Assembly (NCBI GenBank): GCA_023393485.1
Contig: JAEWLD010000185.1
Coordinates: 1 to 5,141 of the forward strand
Direction of reading: 5' to 3'
From: Bacteroidota bacterium
Lineage (GTDB): Bacteria; Bacteroidota; Bacteroidia; Flavobacteriales; Flavobacteriaceae
DNA length: 5,141 bases
Of the stretch, positions 1 to 5,141 are shown piece after piece (position 1 is the stretch's first letter; every line of letters starts with the position of its first letter). The notes beneath the pieces were generated by a model. The model had not been told where the DNA came from. It saw only the letters and a program-made list of their open reading frames with translations, and did not search any database. The position numbers were made by a program, and so were the translations under genes.

Positions 1-1589
1 GGCCTGATCTGTTCAAAATCGATGACCCCGACAAGCGTATTCTTATGATCGGTCACGGCAAACATTTTCTGCGGCGTAGTCGCCAAAAGCTCGATGACAT
101 AATCAAGGTTGTCTTCGCGCCTGATGACCTGCATGTCGGTTTCGACCAGGTTGAGGATGTCAATGCCCGACAAGATGTTTTTGTCTTTATCGCTGGTGAA
201 TACATGGCCTTTGTCTGCGAGATGCTTGACGTCCATAGAATATTTTTCAAATTGGCGCGATACCGCAAAACTGATCGACGAGACAATCATCAGCGGAAGC
301 ATCAGCCCATAGCCGCCGGTAATTTCGCCGATGAGAAAAATTGCGGTAAGCGGCGCATGGAACAGACCGCTCAATATGCCGGCCATGCCTACAACGGTAA
401 AATTGGTCACGGGAAGCGTATGGGTCAGTCCGGTTAGGTTGACGATTTTGGCAACCGAAAAACCGAGATACGACCCAACAAAAAGCGACGGTGCAAAGTT
501 GCCGCCATTACCGCCGCTTCCGATTGTGATTCCGGTCGCAAAGGTCTTGAGCAAAGCCGCGGCGCCGGCAAAACCCAGGATGATCCATTGGTTTTCCCTG
601 AAGCGCTCGAGCCAGGTATTGTCGAGTAATTTCCCGGGATCTTCGCCGGCCAGCGTCTTGATGGTTTCATAGCCTTCGCCAAAAAGAACCGGGAAAAAGA
701 AAATCAGTATCGCCAGCATCGACGCGCCAAAAAGCGCCCGTTTATATGCCTTGTCCTTGATCCGGGCAAAAAAAGCCTCGACTTTCCTGAAATTCCGCGC
801 GTGGTAGATCGATACGAATCCGGCAAGGATGCCCAACGCGACATAATACGGCAAGTTCCGGTAATCAAATTCGAGCTGGGTTTTGAATGACAGCAAAATA
901 TCGTCGCCGAGCATGACGTTTGCCGCTAGCGCGCCGGTTGCGGCCGAAATCATGATCGGGATGAATGCCGAAATCGTGATGTCGGTCAAAATGACCTCAA
1001 TGGCGAACAAAACCCCTGCGATCGGAGCGTTGAATGCGGCGCTGATACCGGCCGAAACGCCGCAGGCCAAAAGCAAAATCCTGTCTTTTTGCGAAAGCCT
1101 GTATCGCTGGGCGTAATTGGAACCGAATGCGGCGCCGGTGATCACAATCGGCGATTCCAGACCGGCCGATCCGCCGAGCCCGACAGTCAGTGAACTCGTG
1201 AGCATTTGCGCGTACATCTGTTTCTTTGGAATTATGCCGCCTTTTTTGGCAACCGCATACAGGATTTTTGAGCTTCCTTTTTCGAGATTGTTGTCGAGCA
1301 GGTTTTTGATTACGAAAACGGTCAACAGAATACCGGCGATAGGCAGCAAACTGTTGATATAAGGCAATTTGAGGTAGCTGTTGATGATGTTAGCCCAGAC
1401 AAAAATCTGGTGGGCAAAAATTTTCAGGATGATCACCGCCGCCGAACACGACAGGGCAACGATTACGCTCGAAACGTAAATGAAATGCCGCTCATCAAGC
1501 AAATCCCTGAGCATGAAGAAAAAATTTTCTACATGCCTGAAAATATTGCGGAAAGCGATTTTATGAACTGGCGTTTTCTTACTCGGCAT
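1..1589 (-). CDS. ClC-family chloride channel/transporter with C-terminal CBS region (3' end cut by window edge)
   Basis: Integral membrane ClC protein moving chloride or a similar anion across the inner membrane. The frame is open from ATG at 1589 to the window edge, giving 529 codons plus two bases. Visible signatures: GSSK at residues 105-108, at the place of the GSGIP selectivity loop; GLESP at 143-147, holding the predicted gating glutamate E145; FNAPIAGVLFAIEV at 186-199; GGNGGNFAP at 359-367; and EITGGY ending in Y427, matching the central anion-coordinating tyrosine. A soluble tail from about residue 453 starts a CBS domain (SGIDILNLV, then LVGVIDF), and the rest lies off the window. 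At the proton-glutamate position of E. coli ClcA (IIEE) the sequence reads AIEV, so that glutamate is Val199. The start is chosen for the charged N-terminus and a promoter 18 bases upstream; no Shine-Dalgarno is visible. Family call is secure; exchanger or channel is undecided. Confidence 0.95.
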   Translation of the reverse strand, partial: MPSKKTPVHKIAFRNIFRHVENFFFMLRDLLDERHFIYVSSVIVALSCSAAVIILKIFAHQIFVWANIINSYLKLPYINSLLPIAGILLTVFVIKNLLDNNLEKGSSKILYAVAKKGGIIPKKQMYAQMLTSSLTVGLGGSAGLESPIVITGAAFGSNYAQRYRLSQKDRILLLACGVSAGISAAFNAPIAGVLFAIEVILTDITISAFIPIMISAATGALAANVMLGDDILLSFKTQLEFDYRNLPYYVALGILAGFVSIYHARNFRKVEAFFARIKDKAYKRALFGASMLAILIFFFPVLFGEGYETIKTLAGEDPGKLLDNTWLERFRENQWIILGFAGAAALLKTFATGITIGSGGNGGNFAPSLFVGSYLGFSVAKIVNLTGLTHTLPVTNFTVVGMAGILSGLFHAPLTAIFLIGEITGGYGLMLPLMIVSSISFAVSRQFEKYSMDVKHLADKGHVFTSDKDKNILSGIDILNLVETDMQVIRREDNLDYVIELLATTPQKMFAVTDHKNTLVGVIDFEQIR

Positions 1590-1606
1590 TATTGGAAACT
1601 GACGCG

Positions 1607-1638
1607 CAAAGATAGCAAAAAGCTGTAAGCCGCTCAAA
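1607..1638 (-). promoter_or_regulatory. Bacteroidota-type promoter for the ClC gene
   Basis: Read on the minus strand, TTTG (1638-1635) is followed by 20 bases and then TATCTTTG (1614-1607). This fits the Bacteroidota sigma-ABfr consensus of a -33 TTTG and a -7 TAnnTTTG about 19-20 bases apart. Transcription would start near 1600, leaving a leader of only about ten bases before the ClC ATG at 1589. The -33 box overlaps the stop codon of the upstream ggt gene (1634-1636), so the ClC gene probably has its own transcript even though it follows ggt closely on the same strand. Confidence 0.65.
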
Positions 1639-3370
1639 AACCTACCGCGGTATCGTCGCCGCGATAGTCTGCGCCGCCTTGCAAACGGCCATCCGGCAAC
1701 ACCAGAATCGCATCGACCTTCCCGATGATCGGCATGTTTTTACCATTGAGTTTATATCCTTTCTTTTTGAGGATCTGCATGCCGTTTGGGCCAATCGCAC
1801 CAGGTTCATAATTGATTTCGTCGGGCAGCCATTGATGGTGGAAACGCGGCGCGTCAACGGCAACCTGCATCGGCATATTGAATTCGTAGACATTCAAAAT
1901 CGTTTGGAGCACCGAAGTGATGATTGTTGAGCCGCCTGGCGTTCCCAAAACCATATACAGTTTGCCTTTGCGCTCAACGATTGTGGGCGTCAGCGATGAT
2001 AACATGCGTTTTCCGGGCTCGATTTTATTTGCCTTGTCGCCAACAAGCCCGTATGAATTCGGCTGGCCAGCCTTGACGCTGAAGTCGTCCATTTGGCTGT
2101 TGAGAAAAAAACCAAGTTCGTCGCAGAAAAGTTTCGAGCCGTAATCCGCGTTGAGCGTTGTCGTGGCCGAAACGGCATTGCCGAACTGATCGACAATCGA
2201 ATAGTGTGTGGTTTCCATGCTTTCGGTTCCGGTGACAAATCCGCGCTGGATTTTTTCGGAATTACCCGCTTTGCCAAAAGTGAAATCACCCATTCGCCGT
2301 TGTAGGTAAATGCTGTCGAGCAATTCACTTTTCGGGATGTGGACAAAATCGGGATCGCCGAGATAATAAGCCCTGTCGGCAAATGAACGGCGTTCGGCCT
2401 CAACCAGCGTTTGGATATAGCCGTCGGAATTGAACCCGAGGCCGCGAAGATTGTACTTTTCGATCATTTTCATGATTTGCGCCAAACAGATTCCGCCGCT
2501 GCTCGGTGGCGACATCGAGGTTATGCGAAGCTCTTTGTATTTGAATTGTATCGGTTCACGCCATTTTGCCTCATATTTTTCGAGATCTTCCATCGTGATG
2601 ATTCCGCCTTTTTCTTTGAGATAAGCGACCATTGTTTTACCTGTCTCGCCTTTGTAGAATTCATCGCGGCCGTTTTTGGCAACGCGCCGCAGCGTTTCGG
2701 CAAGTTTTGGGTTTTTGATGATATTGCCCGCCACATAGGTCTTGGCATAAAGGCTTTCGGCATCGTTGTTTTTTACCAGTGCTTCGTGGGCCGAATTCAA
2801 ATGGCTTTCGTCGTGTTTGGTCACGACAACGCCTTTTTCTGCGAGTTCGATTACCGGCTTGAGGATTTCGCTCATCGGCAGCGAACCGAATTTTTTATGG
2901 ACTTCAAACATTCCCGCAATTGTTCCCGGAACGGCCACGGCAAGCCCGCCGACTGTACTTTTATCTGGAATAACGTTGCCGCGCGCATCGAGATACATGT
3001 TTTGTTTGGCCGCGAACGGCGCTTTTTCGCGATAATCGAGCGCTCCGGTTTTGCCGTCTTTGGTACGGTAAACCATAAAACCGCCGCCGGCGAGGCTTCC
3101 GGCATACGGATAAGCCACGGCAAGCGCCATCTCGGTAGCGATCATTGCGTCAAACGCATTGCCGCCGCGCTGCATGATCTCACGCCCGATCTGTGATACT
3201 TCTTCACGCGCCGAGACAACCATCGCCTTTTGGGCAACCACGCCCGAGGGGTAAACTTCTGTTTGTTTGGACTTGCATGCCGCCAACAACATCAGCGACA
3301 ATAGGAAGAATGATTTTCGGGTAAAGTTTGTTTTTTTGAATTTTCGGATTTTGTAAAATTTCAATGTCAT
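1634..3370 (-). CDS. ggt: Gamma-glutamyltransferase, predicted lipoprotein
   Basis: 578-residue N-terminal-nucleophile hydrolase that cleaves gamma-glutamyl bonds of glutathione and related peptides, transferring the glutamyl group to water or an amino acceptor. A basic n-region, a hydrophobic stretch FFLLSLMLL (21-29) and lipobox LAAC with Cys32 predict a lipoprotein outside the cytoplasm. The substrate-binding arginine is in DYREKAP (R114). Autoprocessing should occur before T387 in [10 protein letters not shown], giving a large subunit of about 355 residues and a small one of about 190. Other active-site elements: TTTLN (403-407), QMDDF with D429, an E. coli-type lid region (about 434-452), GKRMLSSL with S458/S459, and GTPGGS (477-482). 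Length is normal for the family and no residue essential for catalysis is missing. Its ATG overlaps the acpH stop as ATGA (3367-3370), suggesting translational coupling. The residues after Cys32 (KSKQ) lack the acidic run of Bacteroidota surface-export signals, so a periplasmic location is more likely. Confidence 0.96.
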   Translation of the reverse strand: MTLKFYKIRKFKKTNFTRKSFFLLSLMLLAACKSKQTEVYPSGVVAQKAMVVSAREEVSQIGREIMQRGGNAFDAMIATEMALAVAYPYAGSLAGGGFMVYRTKDGKTGALDYREKAPFAAKQNMYLDARGNVIPDKSTVGGLAVAVPGTIAGMFEVHKKFGSLPMSEILKPVIELAEKGVVVTKHDESHLNSAHEALVKNNDAESLYAKTYVAGNIIKNPKLAETLRRVAKNGRDEFYKGETGKTMVAYLKEKGGIITMEDLEKYEAKWREPIQFKYKELRITSMSPPSSGGICLAQIMKMIEKYNLRGLGFNSDGYIQTLVEAERRSFADRAYYLGDPDFVHIPKSELLDSIYLQRRMGDFTFGKAGNSEKIQRGFVTGTESMETTHYSIVDQFGNAVSATTTLNADYGSKLFCDELGFFLNSQMDDFSVKAGQPNSYGLVGDKANKIEPGKRMLSSLTPTIVERKGKLYMVLGTPGGSTIITSVLQTILNVYEFNMPMQVAVDAPRFHHQWLPDEINYEPGAIGPNGMQILKKKGYKLNGKNMPIIGKVDAILVLPDGRLQGGADYRGDDTAVGF

Positions 3371-3951
3371 AATTCAGATAGCTTTTGGGATGCCATCTTA
3401 TAAAGTTCATCAAAAAAGTCGGAAAATTCGCTTTCGAAATTGTTATAATATTGCAAAAGTTCGGCCGGTGCGCCCGAAATCCCGGATTCATTTCCGGTTC
3501 GCCTGTCCATATTAGACAAAGTTTTGGAAATTCCGGCAACAGTAGCGTAACGCACGAGCCAATTATCTGCCTTCATGAATGGCAAAACGCGCTTGGCCCG
3601 ATCGGTCAGCAATGCGTAATTGTCTTCAAGCGATTGGTAAAATTTTTTTGCAGAATCATCCAGTTTTTCAGCAGAATACCGATTCCAGTTTTTTGCGAGA
3701 AAATGATCGTAGAACACGTCGAGAATCACCCCGGCGTAATGGTGGTATTTTTCGTGAAGCCGTTTGGTGCCTTGCCTGAAAATCGGATGCGCATCAGTGA
3801 AAGTATCGATTGCGCGATGCAGGAGAATGCCTTTTTGCACATCGGGCGGAAAGTGGGTGAAATCCTTGCCCCGTATGCCATCTGCCATGAAATTCCCGAT
3901 CTTGATAAGATCGTTGTCGCCGGAGAGGTAGATGTGCGCGAGGAAGTTCAC
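3367..3951 (-). CDS. acpH: AcpH/DUF479-type acyl carrier protein phosphodiesterase
   Basis: 194-residue cytoplasmic protein matching E. coli AcpH (193 residues), which removes the 4'-phosphopantetheine group from holo-acyl carrier protein. Shared blocks are MNFLAH at the N-terminus, GNFMAD with D24, [19 protein letters not shown] (34-49) with H45 and D49, [14 protein letters not shown] (77-85) with D78, D82 and H83, and [11 protein letters not shown] (131-141) followed by MDRR. The His/Asp pattern fits the metal-binding HD-phosphohydrolase relationship proposed for AcpH. The start is GTG at 3949-3951; it is chosen because the conserved MNFLAH begins exactly there. There is no Shine-Dalgarno, only an A/T-rich 7-mer array just upstream. 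The gene ends in a 4-base ATGA overlap with ggt, so the two are probably co-transcribed from the TATCTTTG box at 4005-3998. Activity on ACP is inferred from family membership; many DUF479 proteins are untested. Confidence 0.9.
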   Translation of the reverse strand: MNFLAHIYLSGDNDLIKIGNFMADGIRGKDFTHFPPDVQKGILLHRAIDTFTDAHPIFRQGTKRLHEKYHHYAGVILDVFYDHFLAKNWNRYSAEKLDDSAKKFYQSLEDNYALLTDRAKRVLPFMKADNWLVRYATVAGISKTLSNMDRRTGNESGISGAPAELLQYYNNFESEFSDFFDELYKMASQKLSEL

Positions 3952-3956
3952 GAGAT

Positions 3957-3990
3957 ATTTTAAATTTTAAATTTTAAATTTTAAATTGGG
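3957..3990 (-). repeat. Left inverted-repeat arm: 7-bp AATTTAA tandem array ending in CCC
   Basis: On the minus strand this arm begins CCC and continues with four full AATTTAA units plus AAT (3987-3957). On the plus strand it reads as TTTTAAA repeated four times from 3958, then TTGGG. It lies six bases upstream of the acpH GTG, so it forms most of the expected acpH leader. It is the reverse complement of 4231-4264 apart from one base. The array is free of G and C and should stay unstructured in RNA, which suits translation starts that do not use a Shine-Dalgarno. Confidence 0.9.
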
Positions 3991-3997
3991 TGCTTCC

Positions 3998-4005
3998 CAA
4001 AGATA
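3998..4005 (-). promoter_or_regulatory. Candidate -7 box TATCTTTG for acpH-ggt
   Basis: The minus strand reads TATCTTTG at 4005-3998, a full match to the Bacteroidota -7 consensus and identical to the box in front of the ClC gene. The -33 position is weak: only a T-run (TTTT, 4026-4023) is present, 17 bases away. Transcription would begin near 3991-3994 and give a leader of about 40 bases made almost entirely of the left 7-mer array. A short inverted repeat, TTGGG/CCCAA (3986-4000), overlaps the box and start site. Confidence 0.45.
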
Positions 4006-4079
4006 GTGATTCTTATGTCGGGAAAATTTGCAGATGAACCGAAACTCGGCGAAAGCGCATTTTTAAAACTTTCAAATCC

Positions 4080-4087
4080 TATATTTG
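4080..4087 (+). promoter_or_regulatory. Candidate -7 box TATATTTG for the RNA-like segment and glmM
   Basis: TATATTTG on the plus strand matches TAnnTTTG exactly. A start near 4093-4095 would place the first hairpin (CGGCTG/CAGCCG) at the 5' end of the transcript. Reading on, the same transcript would reach the glmM ATG after about 180 bases. No TTTG lies at the ideal -33 distance; a T-run at 4060-4064 is 15 bases away, so strength is uncertain. Confidence 0.4.
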
Positions 4088-4097
4088 CACAACGTTT

Positions 4098-4184
4098 CGG
4101 CTGAAGCAGCCGGCCGCGTGAGCGATGGGAACGACATCCTTTTGCGAGCCGGCGAGCAAAAGATATAGTGGACAGCGCGACGGC
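4098..4184 (+). ncRNA. Structured-RNA-like element, resembling a recurrent flavobacterial motif (possibly Flavo-1)
   Basis: Three sets of complementary segments nest here. A 5' hairpin pairs CGGCTG (4098-4103) with CAGCCG (4107-4112) around an AAG loop. An outer stem pairs GCCGCG (4113-4118) with CGACGGC (4178-4184), with one bulged A. An inner hairpin pairs CTTTTGC (4139-4145) perfectly with GCAAAAG (4156-4162) around a ten-base loop. The 5' hairpin and the outer stem share 4111-4113 partly, so they may compete. The phrases GAGCGATGGGAACGACATCC and AAAGATATAGTGGACAGC agree, from memory, with an element seen many times in flavobacterial genomes, in which the inner hairpin varies between copies. 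It may be the Rfam Flavo-1 RNA motif, but that identity cannot be verified here. It lies 92 bases upstream of glmM on the same strand, so it could be a free RNA, a leader element or a DNA repeat. No protein-coding reading is convincing. Confidence 0.55.
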
Positions 4185-4230
4185 GTTGAATTTTGCCGAT
4201 TGAGACACCGGGCATGATAACGCCGGCACG

Positions 4231-4264
4231 CCCAATTTAAAATTTAAAATTTAGAATTTAAAAT
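4231..4264 (+). repeat. Right inverted-repeat arm: CCC plus 7-bp AATTTAA tandem array
   Basis: CCC is followed by AATTTAA units. The array itself runs beyond the inverted-repeat arm to 4271, giving five full units plus AAT, with the third unit altered to AATTTAG (G at 4254). It ends five bases before the glmM ATG at 4277. The unit is identical to that of the left arm read on the minus strand, with about one more copy here. Confidence 0.9.
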
Positions 4265-4276
4265 TTAAAATAATCA

Positions 4277-5141
4277 ATGACTTTAATCAAATCAATCTCA
4301 GGCATCCGCGGAACAATTGGCGGAAAAACCGGCGATAACCTGACGCCAATTGATGCAGTGAAATTCGCTGCGGCTTACGGGACGTGGCTCAAAAGCTATT
4401 CAAATAAAGAAAAACTGACCGTGGTAATTGGCCGCGACGCGCGCATTTCGGGGCCGATGATCCACAATCTGGTGGTCAATACGCTTGTTGGGCTAGGTAT
4501 CGATGTGATCGATCTCGGGCTTTCGACCACGCCGACGGTTGAAGTTGCCGTTCCGCTTGAAAAGGCCGATGGCGGAATCATCCTCACGGCCTCGCATAAC
4601 CCCAAACAATGGAACGCGCTCAAACTGCTTAACGAGAAAGGCGAATTCCTGAGCGGTGTGGAAGGTGAGAAAATTTTGCAGATCGCAGAAGATGAAGCAT
4701 TTGATTTTTCGGATGTCGACAATCTCGGTGAAGTGACTGAGAATCACGCGTACATGGACATTCACATCGACGAAGTGCTCGATTTGCATCTGGTTGACGT
4801 TGAAGCCGTTCAGGCATCGAAATTCAAGATTGTGGTTGACGGCGTGAATTCGTCGGGCGGCGTGATCATTCCCAACCTGCTTGAACAGATGGGCGTCGAA
4901 GTCGTTAAATTATATTGCGAGCCAAACGGCCATTTTCCGCACAACCCCGAGCCTTTGAAGGAGCATTTGAAAGACATTTGTGAGCTTGTTCGAGCTGAAA
5001 AGGCTGATTTGGGCATCGTCGTCGACCCTGACGTCGACCGTTTGGCGTTCATCTCGGAAGACGGTGAAATGTTCGGCGAAGAATATACGCTCGTAGCCGT
5101 AGCCGATTACGTTTTGAGCCGGACGCCGGGCAATACGGTGT
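4277..5141 (+). CDS. glmM: Phosphoglucosamine mutase, GlmM type (C-terminal part beyond window)
   Basis: First 288 codons of an alpha-D-phosphohexomutase. GlmM interconverts glucosamine-6-phosphate and glucosamine-1-phosphate, the step before UDP-GlcNAc synthesis for peptidoglycan and surface polysaccharides. Domain 1 opens with SISGIRGTIGG (6-16) and carries GRDAR (52-56). The phosphoserine loop is LTASHNPKQWNALK (103-116) with catalytic S106. Domain 2 ends in the metal loop DPDVDR (250-255) with D250, D252 and D254, in place of the usual DGDGDR. The sugar-recognition loop FGEEYT (266-271) starts domain 3. Family members are roughly 450-460 residues, so about 60 percent is present. ATG 4277 fits because conserved sequence follows within a few residues; there is no Shine-Dalgarno, only the A/T 7-mer array. 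The subfamily (GlmM rather than phosphomannomutase/phosphoglucomutase) rests on resemblance to Bacteroidota proteins annotated as GlmM; the distinguishing C-terminal phosphate-binding domain is not visible. Confidence 0.9.
   Translation, partial: MTLIKSISGIRGTIGGKTGDNLTPIDAVKFAAAYGTWLKSYSNKEKLTVVIGRDARISGPMIHNLVVNTLVGLGIDVIDLGLSTTPTVEVAVPLEKADGGIILTASHNPKQWNALKLLNEKGEFLSGVEGEKILQIAEDEAFDFSDVDNLGEVTENHAYMDIHIDEVLDLHLVDVEAVQASKFKIVVDGVNSSGGVIIPNLLEQMGVEVVKLYCEPNGHFPHNPEPLKEHLKDICELVRAEKADLGIVVDPDVDRLAFISEDGEMFGEEYTLVAVADYVLSRTPGNTV

Larger units (their letters stand above)
3952..4276. repeat. Divergent intergenic region occupied by an inverted-repeat-bounded module
   Basis: This 325-bp gap between acpH and glmM holds no convincing protein gene. 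Nearly all of it is a module running from 3957 to 4264, bounded by 34-bp inverted repeats that differ at one base (4254), with a 240-bp interior (3991-4230). The interior is split in two. The left half (about 3991-4090) has two outward-facing TAnnTTTG boxes. The right half (about 4098-4184) has nested complementary segments typical of a structured RNA. The ends are of MITE type in layout, but no convincing target-site duplication flanks them and there is no transposase. Whether it is mobile, a repeated RNA unit or just a symmetrical promoter region cannot be settled from one copy. Confidence 0.7.

Noticed and set aside
331..672. Plus-strand frames over 45-1628, such as the 113-codon one here
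   Set aside because: The minus strand codes continuously for a ClC protein from 1589 to the window edge, with clear family motifs, so these are shadows.
2411..3196. 261-codon plus-strand reading frame
   Set aside because: It lies wholly antisense to ggt, whose protein is conserved along its full length. The frame is a shadow of ggt codon bias and has no recognisable motif.
3385..3963. 192-codon plus-strand reading frame
   Set aside because: It is antisense to acpH over nearly its whole length and ends in the repeat array. AcpH conservation from the first residue makes the minus strand the coding one.
4164..4171. Possible promoter TTTG (4141-4144), 19 bases, TATAGTGG in front of glmM
   Set aside because: The spacing is right, but the second box matches only part of TAnnTTTG and both pieces belong to the inner hairpin and flanking words of the RNA-like element.
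4208..4233. Possible terminator hairpin GGGC (4210-4213) with GCCC (4230-4233) before the A/T array
   Set aside because: The stem is only four base pairs with a 16-base loop, and an alternative CCGG/CCGG pairing exists. The sequence after it is AATTTAA units, not a clean T-run.
3981..4235. 84-codon minus-strand reading frame inside the intergenic module
   Set aside because: It runs antisense through the RNA-like stems, shows no recognisable domain, starts inside the CCC end of the right arm and stops in the left arm. It is better explained as a chance frame in a structured repeat.
3955..4272. ATA at both outer edges of the module as a target-site duplication
   Set aside because: Three A/T bases next to A/T-rich arrays are expected by chance and cannot support an insertion event.

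Overview
This window looks like ordinary chromosomal DNA from a member of the Bacteroidota, most likely a flavobacterium or close relative. The evidence is the style of the proteins (an AcpH-type protein beginning [10 protein letters not shown], a glmM product beginning MTLIKSISGI, and a ClC protein with a GGNGGNFAP loop). The lack of Shine-Dalgarno sequences and several copies of the Bacteroidota promoter -7 box TAnnTTTG point the same way. G+C is close to half by eye, which is higher than many flavobacteria. The taxonomic call is an inference from motif memory, not from a search.

Layout from left to right. (1) 1-1589, minus strand: most of a ClC-family chloride channel or transporter. It is complete at its N-terminus and cut by the left window edge inside its C-terminal CBS region. 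(2) 1607-1638: a good Bacteroidota promoter for the ClC gene, partly overlapping the end of the next gene. (3) 1634-3370, minus: a lipoprotein gamma-glutamyltransferase with an intact catalytic threonine. (4) 3367-3951, minus: an AcpH/DUF479 acyl-carrier-protein phosphodiesterase-like protein with a GTG start. Its stop codon overlaps the ggt start (ATGA), so acpH and ggt form a coupled pair. (5) 3952-4276: the only sizeable gene-free stretch. (6) 4277 to the right edge, plus: the first 288 codons of a GlmM-type phosphoglucosamine mutase, cut by the window edge.

The most interesting part is region 5. It is a compact module of about 308 bp bounded by 34-bp inverted repeats, 33/34 identical, each made mostly of 7-bp AATTTAA units. 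Inside are two outward-facing -7 boxes and a structured-RNA-like segment. That segment resembles, from memory, an element that recurs in flavobacterial genomes and may be the Rfam Flavo-1 motif. Because the repeats are inverted, the divergent genes acpH and glmM would receive almost the same A/U-rich 7-mer leader just before their start codons.

The four proteins do not make an obvious single pathway. ggt handles glutathione and gamma-glutamyl peptides at the envelope, acpH possibly turns over ACP prosthetic groups, glmM makes a cell-wall amino-sugar precursor, and ClC moves anions. I see no defence system, phage or CRISPR array.
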